NCBI RefSeq assembly: GCF_021155775.2
Contig: NC_060233.1
Span: 28,499,456 to 28,563,455 of the forward strand
From: Neodiprion pinetum
Taxonomy: Eukaryota; Arthropoda; Insecta; Hymenoptera; Diprionidae
DNA: 64,000 bases
Direction: 5' to 3'
Shown: positions 1 through 11,720 of the stretch, in pieces
How the letters are laid out: each line of letters begins with the position of its first letter
Position numbering within the stretch: the first letter of the stretch is position 1
Program-made: the position numbers and the translations under genes
Notes under the pieces: generated by a model
Told to the model about the DNA's origin: nothing
Seen by the model: only the letters and a program-made list of their open reading frames with translations
Databases searched by the model: none

Positions 1-264
1 ACGATTACCGTAAATAAAAAAAAAAAAAAAAAAAACATGCCTATACGATTTTTCTATCGATTCGCGTAGCGTTAAGTCTTTCGATCCGGACTGGTTGAAA
101 CACGAATAATAACAAATAACGACAGTGTAAAAATCGATCTTTTCACCGTATGGAAACGCACCCTGGACATTATTTTTCACCCTCTTTTCACAAATATCTC
201 CGCGTTCCGCGGTATTGAAAATGTCCTGAAAAAATCCTATCGTAATAAACGAATTTGAACTCAC
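1..264. other. Intron / left flank, no gene seen
   Basis: This AT-rich stretch follows, in minus-strand sense, the 5' splice site at 264-260 (GTGAG) of the exon at 265-723. It is therefore read as the beginning of the next intron of that gene. It holds a poly-A run near 17-35 and no convincing further exon. The rest of the gene must lie to the left of the window. Confidence 0.5.
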
Positions 265-723
265 CTGGGCAAGGTATCGCGTCCTGTGTCCTTTGGCTGG
301 AACCTCAGCCTGGAAGTAGGTCTTGAAGGGAGGACCGGCGGTCATTTTGACCTGAAACTCCTGGGAGTGAAACATCTTTTCGGTGTCGCTTTGTATCTGG
401 TGTTGATGGTACTGCAGCAGCGGATCGAGCTGAAGCTTGTACTCGCCCTCTTCGTCCTTGCCGCAGCCCTTCGTCGGAAGATCGTATGTCTCGGACTTTT
501 TCAATCCGTTATGATTGCTGAGCAAATTATCGGCGTAGTAATTACCACCCCCCGGCTTTTTCCCCTTCTTGTCGACCGACAATGTTAGCTGACTGTTGAA
601 CGGACTCGCGTTCGTTGCGAGGGTTGAATTCGAAGCGCAGTCGTAAACGATGTTGGAATCGTTTGTCGCCGATCTGGCGATCGTCGGTACCTTCGTGTAC
701 TGCTTCGGCAAGATACTTCGGTC
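265..723 (-). CDS. Internal coding exon of an unrecognised protein (partial gene)
   Basis: On the minus strand this 459-nt block is open for all 153 codons. It is bounded by a 3' splice site (TTGCAG just before 723) and a 5' splice site (CAG then GTGAG at 264-260). GC content and codon use are higher and more regular than in the surrounding AT-rich DNA, which is why I accept it as coding. The peptide begins DRSILPKQYTKVPT and ends PAKGHRTRYLAQ. It is polar and low in hydrophobics, with a Lys/Gly-rich patch around codons 55-65, a Gln/His cluster near codons 113-123 and one acidic KDEEGEY segment. I see no signal peptide, membrane segment or known domain. The exon is phase 0 at both ends, matching the candidate first exon at 10478-10546. 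I do not recognise the family and propose no function. The plus-strand frame over 286-588 is its shadow. Confidence 0.7.
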
Positions 724-859
724 CTGCAACGATATATCAGAACGAACACGATTAAGTCTCCGAAATATGCAGTTCGATGTATTTACATGTATATATATAT
801 AATATCTTCTTTTTTTTTTTTATTACTAAATTGTGCAAAAATTTTATACGACTGGGTGA

Positions 860-1200
860 CCACACACCTGAAAAACCAGGAATTGTCAGGGTATTGTTAA
901 TTTGGTCATGGAAAAAACTGAAAATATCACTTTTCTATCGTGGGAATTATTTTTTTTTTTTTTGTTTTGTCAAGAAAACGAATTGACTTAAATTAACTTT
1001 TTTGCACGTTATATTTTTCTTCTATTCGAATTCAATTTGAACCGAGTATATAGTTGATACGCCGTACGATTCAAGTTTCAGTAACTTGCTGGAACTGGGA
1101 AATTGTCGGGGAAGACTTTGTTTCGGGTTATGGAAATTCTGGACAAGTCTTGAAATTTTTCTTCGCAACAATTTTTGGCCACCCTGTACAAACACAGACG
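860..1200. repeat. Dispersed repeat with CCTGGAAA / CAGGGAATT motifs (two fragments)
   Basis: Two adjacent fragments (about 860-960 and 1086-1200) share a characteristic vocabulary (accagg, gtcaggg, ggtcatggaaaa, gaactgggaaattgtc, ggccaccctgta) with the stretches at 20530-20690 and 20880-20945. Repeated use of this vocabulary at separated sites indicates an interspersed repeat family, probably an old transposon fragment. No coding capacity is seen. Confidence 0.45.
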
Positions 1201-1799
1201 CACACGCGCGCACGCACAAACACACCTTATTTTCCTCCCTTTAGTAATATATTAGAATTTTATTTCACCTTCGATTTGAAGTTCGGAGGCAGTATCGTAC
1301 AAGGTATTACAAACCAAGGCACGGAAGCGATTCGTTAATGGAAATGAATGAGAATACGCGATTCTTGTATTTATATTAACACCCTCGGTTTTATCGTGAA
1401 ATTGTGGGTCGAGTTTATTGGATAAAACTTGTGAAAATTAACCAATCGGAATCGAATTGTCTCCCGTCACGAGGACGATGAGCGCTCACTGTCCGCGGTC
1501 TGTGGCTTGGGAACGATTTTACTTTTAATGATTTCTTTAACTCTACATACGTCTTTGCGCTACTCCCTGAAGATAACCCTTTGCTCTTAAGTGACGAACT
1601 TTGAGATCTTACGCGTTTTCTTCACAATAATGCTAATGATGATAAGTCGAGATGCCGCTCCGTGTTTCTATGTCTCTGCGTGTCTGTGCGTCTGTGCGTC
1701 TTCGGACATTTGTGCACGTTATAAATCTTCGGATTCTTTTACAAAGCGTTCTTCGTATCGTCTCGCGTAAACAACTCACACATCACCGTGAAAATCCAC

Positions 1800-1831
1800 G
1801 TGTGTGTGTGTGTGTGTGTGTGTGCGTGTGT
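1800..1831. repeat. (GT)n microsatellite
   Basis: Alternating GT run with one C interruption. Confidence 0.9.
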
Positions 1832-4800
1832 ACAAATAAATTGTTAATTCTATGTAACGGGCAAAACGGGGAAAAAATATCGTTCTCGATTCGAATTTGG
1901 TTCATCGTTGCCTTCGGATTCTTTATCTACGACATTGATTGTGTACCAAATTTATACGCCAACGCAGAATTCATCTACGTATACATATATATATATATAT
2001 ATATGTGTGTGTGTATACATACGTGTGCGTTTAAAATACTTATTCATCGGATGAATTTTTACTGTCCCAATTTTCTTCTCTTGTGAACAAAAATAAATAA
2101 ATAAATAAGTAAAAATAAAAATAAAAATAATAATATTTGTAAAGCTGAAAAAAAGTCGGCAGCAATGATTTTTCACTTGGACGGTTAATATGTATCAATT
2201 TTTTTTGTTATTATTTATATAATTCATTAGTAGGTATTGTTTGAGAAACGATGTACGATAAAAGAGGACAGTCCAGACATCGCGACTCGGCGCTTCTACG
2301 TTCGATGTTGTTTACAAATTACGTCATCATATGTTTAACGCTCAGTTAAATATTATTCGCGTGTACTCTTATGAGAATAAGGGTGGAATGAGAGAATATT
2401 TTGTCTACAATTATTATAAGGTGGACGGAAAAGAAAAAAAAGAAATAAAAATTAGGCATTTAATTCGTTTTTCGATCACTCATATTCACGCGTGTAGATT
2501 TTTCTCGCAGTAATAATTAATCGAGAAGAGATCGACTAATCGGCTAAAATAAGACATGCAAAATTTAATCCCCTAATCGCCTTTTCCCGCCACGAATTCC
2601 TGCCGCATCGGTTGCGGTACTTCAGGCGTTTGCGTATTGTCGCGGAATACGCGTTTTGACGCGACACTCGCACATTTTACATAGAAATAAAATCACAAGT
2701 TTTTGAAATTTTTACCAAGTCTATCGAGCAAACGATTCTTACTTTCGTTTTAGTAATTTTCTTTCGTTTTCATTCTCTATTCAAAATTTCGTCATCTTGA
2801 CGGCATGTAACTTCAGTTTTCAGTTACTTTGTAATTGACTAAGCAAATGATAAAAACTAGATAATGACAACGGCACGTGTTTCTTGTTTTTTCCAAAACT
2901 TTTTAAACATGAAATTTTTAAGTGCATAAGGTCGGATGTTTTTTTTTTTTTCAACTTCTTTGCTATCGAAAATAATTCTTGCGTATATTAAATCAAATAG
3001 AAGGAAAAGAATCTTTTGACCTATATATCTATATGATACATATATAGTGATAAACAACATTTCTCAAGTCTGATTCCGCCTATAAATGCAAATTGTAATG
3101 AGAAACCGTCTATTTCGGGTACTTCCGTTATGAATTTTATCTTTTTACTATTCGATTCATTATTCCTTATCGCACAATAATTTATTGTATTCAACTATGG
3201 CGCATAATTTGACCAATTATATAAGTCAACAATAGCTGATTTTATTGCAGATATTAGATTATTATAAGCGTATAATGTTTGTTCACAATATATCAACATT
3301 GTCAAGAATAGTTGCTTCTCGCGCCCGATCATTATTCTTATCATCACCATTCTCATTATTCTACAGTTGTTCCATATACATATATGCATGTAAGTTTGAC
3401 GTTTCAAATGCATTGTCATTCTGTATAACTTTACGGTGAATGATGTATATATATAATTCGGTCGTGCGTTTATAATTTCAACCCTGTGAGAGTTGAACTT
3501 GAAAAGAGAGAGAGAGAGCGAGAGACGGAGAGAAAAAGTTTACAAGTTCATTCGTTCGTTTGAAATAGAATTGAGAATATAATAATAGAATTGTTGAAGA
3601 ATTTTATGAGATCAATTTAAATTTCATAAGATTCTAGATACGTCCCTGGATGCGTGTTCAATTTCTACGCGATTTTCAGCGTGACAGTCTTGTGATCTCG
3701 ATGCCGACCTTGCCCTCGAAATCAAGGTCGACTATACATATATGCGAAAAATGGCGAAAAATCTAGAAGAGTCGGAGAATAGGAAAGAGAGAGAGAGAAA
3801 AGGATTTATGTAGATAACTAAAAGAATTGCACTTTATTATAATATTCTTCTAATATACATAATTTTTATCACCACCCGTGTCTCACTTGCACGATATTAT
3901 AATTCAATTCTTTTTCAGATGATCGCGAAACGTGAACTTTGTCCGGTACTTTGCATTGAAACCGATATTATTCGCACAACGATCCGTATGTTCCGTACAA
4001 TATTATTCTGACATACATTATTTTTATTTATTCAATTTCAAAAGTTTTCACAAGTTTGTATCATTAATACTAGTAAAATCTACCGAGGTAAACGTAGTTT
4101 ACCTGTTCGTAGGATTGAAATGTAAAAAAAGAAATTGAAAGAGGATATATGAAAAAAAAAAAAAATAACATACGTACTACTATAAAAAATATATGAATAT
4201 TTCGGTTCAAGTTCCTATAATTAGTTACGTTATAATGCTTTATTTTATCGATTTTCATCGCTTCGCGCCACTTTTATTCTTTTTTTTTTTTTTTTTCGAA
4301 CGATCGGTATTATTTATACATTCGGCACGAAAACAACAATCTTTGTAATTCGCATATATATATATATTATTTACACATTCGTAGTTACTTTATTTTCATA
4401 TCGTATTACAGAAGGTGCATCGAAAGCGTCGATAATCGATTAATTTCGTCAATCCGCAATGTCAGGTGACTGTGCGTAACGAAATAAAATAGAGGTAAAA
4501 GAAAAAAAAAAAAAGAGGACGAGGTATGAGAGTGAAAAACCGGATCACTGCGGTTTTCGTATCGTATTTATTATTTTTTATTGATTTTATTTTTATTAAA
4601 TTTAGAACGAAGCTGAAGAAGTTTAATTTCGAAGATCTGAGATAAACTTTGATTATTAAAAATAGATTCGTCAACATGAGACGATCCTAGAGTTACGGAA
4701 TAATGATTCTTCCTAAAAATGAAACGTTACATTAACGTTACGAACTTCAATCTCTTAGAAAAGAAATATGTATAAAGTTTATTTTCTGTGTGCTCGAACA

Positions 4801-6188
4801 CTGTTCTTCGATATTTGCACACGGTTTTCAAAATCTGTAGATCGGGATTAAATTAAGCAATTTTTATGTCAGCCTATGCTCAATTTGAAATATTTAAGAA
4901 TTTGTTCTATCATTTTTCAGTTTTTTTTTTTTTTTTTTTCCGACGAAGCAAAATTATTGTATGGTATTGTATCGTATTATTAGATTTCAGATATTTCGAA
5001 ATGGATGTATGTTAAAAATACTTCTTTATATATATTAAGAATTTATCGATCGTTCGTAAATTATGGATCATATCTAGATGTTCCGGAAAAAAAAAATTAA
5101 AAAAAAAATTGTAACCGTTGATAAATATGCACCTCAGCTAACGATTAATGAACCGTGTAAAACAACTGATTGCAAAAACAAATAGCTACAAGCTAATCGT
5201 AGGTGTTAACATCGGGTTAAATTGCTGTGCGCACATCGTCTTTCCGAATTGACTTAACAAGCATAATTTTGTTGTATCTTCGAAACGGTTCGCAGATTTA
5301 AATTTTAAAGTAAATCAATTTGACTGTGAATTTGAATGATCTAAGACAGGTTCTTTGAATTGAAATCGATACCGCTCAAAAATAAGTATCAACAAGCACC
5401 TACAATCTTACGGAATTAGAATGCATCCGGCATCGGTTCGCTAATCTGAAATTAATTTAATCGCAGATTATAGCTGTGTTTCACGTTTGCAGAATACAAC
5501 GTTTACCTTGATGTGTATACTCAATTCATTTAAATAACCCTGCAAATTAACTGATCGCAAAGCTGGCGAACATATGCTGTTAAATTGTGTACAATTCTAT
5601 AACGTCGTAGATCCGAAGAAAAAAAAAAAAAAAAGGCAGGTGGAAGTGCAGGAAACCTAAAAATTTTCGTCGCGATCGTAAAATATTGTATTTATACATT
5701 ATTGTTTACTATATAAACACCTGACAGTTGTACGAGTAAAAATGAACAGAATTCGCGAGTAGGCTGAGAATTTGACTTGGAGTTAAAATAGAACCGCACG
5801 AGATGTTTCAACGCCGGTAAGACTACAGAGGACGTCAGACGAGAACCGTTCGAGAGCTTTTTTCTTCCAATAAAGCTTCAGCCAGAATGACTAAATTGTT
5901 ACAGGCGGAGTAAAAAGTTGGTCGGAAAAACGACGAGAGAAAACTTGTATTGAATTAATTAAATGTGCAGTTACGAGCGGCGAAATGAATATTTATCCGC
6001 GCCAATTCAACATCTGTTGGCTTGGCTCGATCAATCAAGATTTTGACTACATCTTTAATTAAACAAACATTTTCTCAGACCGACAGATCTTCAATCGACA
6101 CAAATAAATGTTTGTCGAAAGAATCGACTGTCGACGGGTCATGGATTAGAATGTTTTGTTTAAAAAATATCGGGACAAGAATACGTAG

Positions 6189-6400
6189 ACACTGTACTGG
6201 TGAAATTTCATTTTTTATAGACGGATAATCGTAGTAAAACTGGTATCGCTGTAGCATGGGTTTAAATATTGTTGAAATTACGAGAAAATATGGTGCAAGT
6301 AACTATCTCGTCTATTTATAGTCATCGGTTCTGCGTTTCCTGGTTGTTGTAACGACAAATCTGTTTGTCGAGCGATCGTATTAGAAAAATAATTAAAAAA
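6189..6400. repeat. Dispersed repeat family R1, copy 1
   Basis: This copy shares an ordered series of motifs with 9136-9235 and 11523-11720: an ACTG start, an aatttcatttt block, a gtaaaac(a/t)ggtatcg block, then aatattgttgaaattacga. The three copies are diverged but collinear and in the same orientation, as expected for an interspersed element. The ORF crossing 6022-6257 has no protein-like features and is not called. Confidence 0.5.
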
Positions 6401-6591
6401 AAAAAAAAAGAAGTAATCGGTAAAACTTAATAAATACACGATCTGCTTGCACGTGCAAAACTGATTTTTATTTTCCACTCAATATCTATTATAGTTTTCG
6501 CTTGCGTTAAAAAATAACAATAATACTCCAAGGCTGGATAGTAATCACATCTTGAAATTCATCTCGTTGTGAATATCGCTTAAATTATTTG

Positions 6592-6595
<4 letters not shown>

Positions 6596-6623
<28 letters not shown>
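6596..6623. repeat. (CT)14 microsatellite
   Basis: Pure CT dinucleotide run. A second CT tract lies at about 7018-7044. Confidence 0.9.
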
Positions 6624-6626
<3 letters not shown>

Positions 6627-9135
6627 AACTTATTCTAACATATTTTTTGTAAATTGATGCAATTATGAATAACTTGACAAAAAAAAAAATTCATTATCCT
6701 TGACCGAAAATCAGCAATTCGGTAACAAATTTCGTTAAACTTTGCTTTATTATAAATTATCAGAATTATTTTAATTCCCGTTTTACCGCTCGAGTCTCAA
6801 ATTGGCTGCACTGCTTTTCCGATTCTGCTAGTTTACCGAATATGTAATGCGGTTTTGAAACAATTTCTCGGCGCCCGTTTTATCATCCAGGTATAACTAA
6901 TTCTCTACGGTGCTAAAAATACGCACATGACATGCGTAAAACGATCAAGATCGATCACCTTTTACGTTGTACGCATAGTCTTGTTTGTTTCGATCGTTGG
7001 TTCATTATTTTCTTTATCTCTCTTTCTCTCTCTCTCTCTCTCTCGCTCGCTCTTCCGTTACACGTGACCAAGTAATTTTCCGATAACAACTTTGCGGGAA
7101 TCGTACCGGTGCACCGTAAATCTTATCACCGTAATTATGATTTTTATCATTATATAAAAGTGTAAATATATATTCACGTTGCTCAACGCGTTCGAGTTGT
7201 TCGTTACGACGTAAAACGTTACTGCAATTCCGAATTATCACGTATTGCATTAACGGCGCAACAGCGACATCGAAGGTCGAAGATTCTTGCTTTGAGACAA
7301 ATTCCATTCCTTATCTTTGGTATAAAATTTTCAACAAAATATACCTACGATACTTATTTTAATTTTCTACTCGTGTAAACTGTACATGTATTCCCTTCGG
7401 TTACGTTAAGAGAACGGATATAGTCAAGAAAAGATGAGAGGATTGAGAAAATGACAGAAAAATAAAAATATAAGAAACTATGGACCGTGCCTAACGCGAT
7501 TTCCATGAAGGATATCCTCTCAATACGGCTCACATTTAACCTGCAGCAACGGAGAGAAGGTTTATCGGTTTATTGTTATCCCCCACCCCCCCTATACGGG
7601 GTCAGCCTAACAACCGGCGATATTGCGACGACCTTGAAACAACCCCTGGAATCCATGGAATACCTACGATACGGGATCATGGTTTTATCGACAAATTGCG
7701 ACGCAATGCTGCTGCTGCACTTGAGCGTAACGATTACTTTATATATATATATATGTATGTATCCTCGTCCCCGAGACGTCGAGATCACCTGTAGAATCGA
7801 AGCTGCAATATCTGCTGTCTCTGAAAGAGAGACCGACGCCTTCGCGCATGGCGGATAGCAGCGATCCATAACCTGCCTTAAACCCAGACGAACATATCGT
7901 GTATATATATTTGCATATGTATGTGGGATATTTCAACTGCGTAGGCCGACCAGGCAAATTACTACGATTCAAGTAAGAGATTTAGTTTTTATTTGCAGAG
8001 TTCCGTCACCATCCAAAACCCGATGATCGATGATTGTTTACGATAATGTACTTACGTAAATTCAAAACATAAAATGACACAATGAACAAATATTTAGGAT
8101 AACGGAGTCTGACGATTTGTTGCAGGTCTGTCCAAAAGAACAGAGAGAGAGAGAGAGAGACAGAAAAAAGGAATAAATTAAAATTGAAAGTAAAAAACTA
8201 GACAGAAATCTTTGTTGTTTAGTTGGACAATTTAAATAGCATACTCATATTTATGTTCTTCGGTAAAAGTAAAGTCGATAAAATTTTATCACGTCTTTTC
8301 TCTCATCTTCAATCCTCCGGAAATTAGCATATTTTGTTTATCATACGGCGAATTCCGCTACAAAGATTTTTTGCTCCTTCTCTTTTTTACGTCCCGTTTC
8401 ATTGCGCGTCCTTGCCAGGATCTCGCGTGATGTCAACGGAAATCAATATGCGAAACCGAGTTTATTTGTAATAACATATTATGCGTGAAACAGTGTATGC
8501 GCACATGAATATATTTGTATGTGTGTATATATATACATATATGTATGTAGCGGGAGATAAGGTTGACAGGCAAGTTTTTATGCACGCATCGAATCGTTAG
8601 AAAGGTGTTTGCGTATATATATGTATGTGTGTACGTGTATATATTTACTGCGTGTGTGGGTTTGCATCGCTGATGGACTTTGGCGATATATGCCGACGCC
8701 GGTGGAGAAAAGTTGCGAGTCTCGAGTAATAGAGAAAATTACAGTCTCGTCAGAGTTACAGGAGATGCTGTGTATAGGTATACATCTACCTATGCACGCA
8801 ATCCGATACGGTTAAGGATGTATCCTCAGACGTACAGTCCGATAGGAAATTTCTGCTTAGAATTAAACAAGAGAATTGTCTGTAATGAACAAATCGACGC
8901 GAATGTAGTCGAAATTGCGAAACCCGGTTGATGATCCAGAATTAACGAAGAAGGTTGGAATATGTCGTGTAAGGGTTTTGTCGGATATTTAGTAATTGGG
9001 AAATCGTTGCTATAACTCGGTTCAACCTTTTTATAATTAAAATTTTGACTTTCGTACTAGTACTTTTTGTTTTGGTCGAATTCAGTTCAATCAATTTCCG
9101 GCAGTCGCATCCCTGGACCGCTGTTTCGTCATTAT

Positions 9136-9235
9136 ACTGAGAAAAATTTCATTTCTTACGGTAACTAGAAAAGTTGAGTAAAACAGGTATCGTTAAAAAA
9201 ACTGTTTGAATATTGTTCGAATTACAAAAACCCTC
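9136..9235. repeat. Dispersed repeat family R1, copy 2
   Basis: Collinear with the copies at 6189 and 11523. It shares gagaaaaatttcattt, gagtaaaacaggtatcg, ttaaaaaaactg and gaatattgttcgaattac. With the copy at 11523 it is close enough for family membership to be clear by eye. Confidence 0.6.
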
Positions 9236-9604
9236 TCTCATTGTCAGTGTACGTTTGCCATTAGTCGAAGCATTTTAAGAATACTGAGACGCGTGTACAG
9301 TCTGTTTCAAAACAACGTTGCCGAGCAACGAATTTAAGTCTGGCTTGAATTCTGTCGATTACATTTCTCAGAAGTAAGAGTGAAACTTGAAACGGTGGGA
9401 CCGAAAACACTCGATACATTTACGTTTAGCCGGATAAATGACGTGTCCGATCCTAGATATTGAATAACTCGAGAAAGACGAAAAACAAAAAGTACGCACG
9501 AACACCGCCAGGAGAAAAAGAAGGAATCGGAATTAACGTATGCTTTCATAATTCCATCATAACGTCATAATTCCCGCCATTTTTTTTATCACGCCGGTTT
9601 ATAA

Positions 9605-9629
9605 GGTTAGGTTAGGTTAGGTTAGGTTA
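9605..9629. repeat. Interstitial TTAGG-type repeat, 5 units
   Basis: Five perfect copies of GGTTA (TTAGG in another phase), the canonical arthropod telomere repeat. The tract is only 25 bp and is embedded in ordinary sequence, so it is an interstitial motif and not a telomere. It mildly supports an arthropod source. Confidence 0.85.
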
Positions 9630-10256
9630 CGTCGTCACATCGAGAACAAAGTTATTAATTATTCTTTGGAGTGACAGTAGGGTCTGGAACACGAAACGAG
9701 TCAGAGATTCGATTTTTATTTTTATTTTCACCGGTTAATTAATCGCGAAGTGTGTTACAGAAACACGATTTTCGGATGTTTCAATCGCCGCGCCATTCGA
9801 GCTTTCGGATGCTGTCGTCATGCTTTTGTTTCCAGTTGGAAAAGTCGAAGGAAAAGAGAAGGATTTCATCGCGTGATCGAAGAAATTGACAACGGATGTA
9901 ATAAAAAAAATCTCGGAAATCGATTCCATCGAAGATCGTTCAACCGGTAAAAAATTTATCATCGGGGTGACTTTTGGCGTATAATTTCGCGTCTGCTGCA
10001 TCCGTACTTGTGCTTGGACCTCGTCGTTTCAGCCGTTGGTTTGCCGGAGACGGTTGCCAGTGGAACTTTCCAGTCAACGGAACGCGACCGCTCGTTTCGC
10101 TCACGTTGCAATCCAACATTAAAGTAGCACCGCGATATGAAATTCTGCGCGCCGGAGAACGTTCACGGTTTGAAATTTCGCGAATTTCGACGCGTTTTAC
10201 CCAATTACGCAACCTCAACGACGATGATGATTCATCAGGATCGATCCGTCGCTCGG

Positions 10257-10258
<2 letters not shown>

Positions 10259-10309
<51 letters not shown>
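10259..10309. repeat. Poly-T tract, 51 bp
   Basis: Uninterrupted T run, the longest homopolymer in the window. It lies inside the long intron of the minus-strand gene, about 170 bp downstream (in gene sense) of the candidate first exon. Open frames across it (9974-10376) merely encode poly-Phe and are discounted. Length may be imprecise in any assembly. Confidence 0.9.
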
Positions 10310-10477
10310 CAAACCGAATATAGAACACCTATATTCTCGGTCTTTCGCATCTTCTTTTTTTTTATCGCTTGATTGAACGCAACTCTGCCTCCGAGGTAAA
10401 ATCGTTGAGCTAGTTTTTCAAGCCCTTACGTTATAACGATCCTACGACTTAAGTGTAAAATAGGAGCTGTAACGTAC

Positions 10478-10546
10478 CTTCGAGCTTGAGAACATCAGGC
10501 AGACCGGCCATGGTTGAAGCATCTGTCTCCTTTGGGAGGACGACAT
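10478..10546 (-). CDS. Candidate first coding exon of the unrecognised minus-strand protein
   Basis: On the minus strand an ATG at 10546-10544 opens a 23-codon frame (MSSSQRRQML...FSSSK) ending exactly at a good 5' splice site (GTACGT at 10477-10472) in phase 0. That is the phase needed to join the 153-codon exon at 265-723. An in-frame stop (TAA) lies about 11 codons upstream of this ATG, so it is the first usable start. A second ATG at 10511-10509 (MAGLPDVLKLE) reaches the same donor in phase 1. Joined to the known exon it would stop after about 60 codons, so I prefer the first ATG. The link rests on phase compatibility alone, and another exon could intervene. Upstream sequence to about 10800 is 5'UTR-like. 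Confidence 0.4.
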
Positions 10547-10809
10547 CTTTTCCACCCTTGTCGAAGCCGCTTTAGTCGATTAGAATCCGCTCCACCAGCT
10601 TTCAGGTGATACTTTTCTTCTCAACGATTGGTTCGCCGTTAGTTGGAGACGTTTTCCTTTCGGCGTTCAGGCTTCTTGAACGAGTTTGAAAAACACGTGG
10701 TTTATGTTGTGACAGTTGAAACGAAGTGCGCGTGTATGATTGTTGATTTTTTCTATTCACGTATATCCTTGTTTGTTGTTGCAAAGCGTGTAACGAATTG
10801 AAAGAAGAG

Positions 10810-11008
10810 AAAAAAAAAAAAAAAAAAAAAAACGAAACTGTCGCCAGGACGCGGCGCGTTTGTAGAAAAGATGAAATTCCCGCACTTCAAGCGATATATT
10901 ACGTATCGTTTTTTACTCTTTCCTTTCTCTTCTATCGACGATCGGTGAATCACTTTTTTTTAAACTATTTATTTCTTCGTTTTCTTCAATCAAACAAGTC
11001 GCCGACTC

Positions 11009-11046
<38 letters not shown>

Positions 11047-11520
11047 ATCTTCCCCCCTTCGACGATGGTCGAATTGACGGGGTTCAAAGGTTGACGTATC
11101 GGCGATTATCAACAATCAATAACAAACTCGGAACCGATCGATCGTGTGCACGTATACATTTAAATCTTGTACCGATCGACGATCCTTATACAAATACACG
11201 GTGTTTTTGGCGAACGTTTTGTTAGTTGGTTAAACTGTAATTACAGGATATTTTCACCCGGTTCCTTTCAAACGTGGATCAGAAAAATTGTATGCTTTGT
11301 GTTTGGTAGTTTGCTAATCAGATCGCGGGCATGTCTTTTATATACACGTCGGCTGCCGCTCGCGGATAAAGCGCCGCCCCCTTTCTCCGGTGGTGGGGAC
11401 GGTTGGACGACGTGCGCCGTGCAAATTTCTCACCGATTCGAAACACGCCGGGGAGTTCTGGGTACACGCCGACATGCACTTCGAACCTCTCGATTTTCAA
11501 ACGGCGCGTAGACGAAATCC
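10810..11520. promoter_or_regulatory. Possible promoter / upstream region of the minus-strand gene
   Basis: Immediately upstream of the candidate first exon on the minus strand. It contains poly-A, a (CT)n tract at 11012-11042 and a CpG-rich patch at 11340-11510, a pattern often seen at insect promoters. I see no clear TATA or initiator, so the exact start is not assigned. Confidence 0.25.
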
Positions 11521-11522
11521 AT

Positions 11523-11720
11523 CACTGAGAATAATTTCATTTGTTAGATTAGCTAGAAAAAATCAGTAAAACAGGTATCGTTAAAAAAAACTGAATATCG
11601 TTGGAATTACGAAAAACGAGGTACGCCTAACCATTTTGCGCTGTTTTCGATATTTTTTTGGTTATTCCAACGCAAAATCAGTTTGTGAGGTTTACTCTAC
11701 TTTTTTTAGTTAGATGAGGT
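11523..11720. repeat. Dispersed repeat family R1, copy 3
   Basis: Third collinear copy (cactgagaataatttcattt, cagtaaaacaggtatcg, ttggaattacgaaaaa). Its 3' part (cgcaaaatcagtttgtgagg) also resembles the 3' part of copy 1 (cgacaaatctgtttgtcgag), so the family extends about 200 bp. Confidence 0.55.

Larger units (their letters stand above)
724..10477 (-). other. Long intron (about 9.75 kb) with repeats, no further exon seen
   Basis: This lies between the two proposed exons of the minus-strand gene. I found no additional block with both splice sites and a sustained open frame. The region holds microsatellites (1800-1831 GT, 1986-2004 TA, 6596-6623 CT, 7018-7044 CT), many poly-A/T runs, two copies of a dispersed repeat (near 6189 and 9136) and a TTAGG run at 9605-9629. 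The segment 9735-10218 is more CpG-rich and has several overlapping open frames on both strands. None has convincing splice sites or protein character, so I do not call a gene there. Confidence 0.5.

Noticed and set aside
7487..7972. Overlapping 123-, 97- and 77-codon frames around 7576-7972
   Set aside because: Open on both strands in several frames, containing TA-repeat-encoded Tyr/Ile runs. No splice context or domain is seen.
9735..10372. Overlapping frames on both strands (88-132 codons), one ending in poly-Phe
   Set aside because: CpG-rich patch plus the 51-T run. Frames are mutually overlapping and lack splice signals.
10509..10511. Alternative start MAGLPDVLKLE at the same first exon
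   Set aside because: It enters the known downstream exon in a frame that stops after about 60 codons, whereas the frame from 10546 matches the fully open 153-codon exon.
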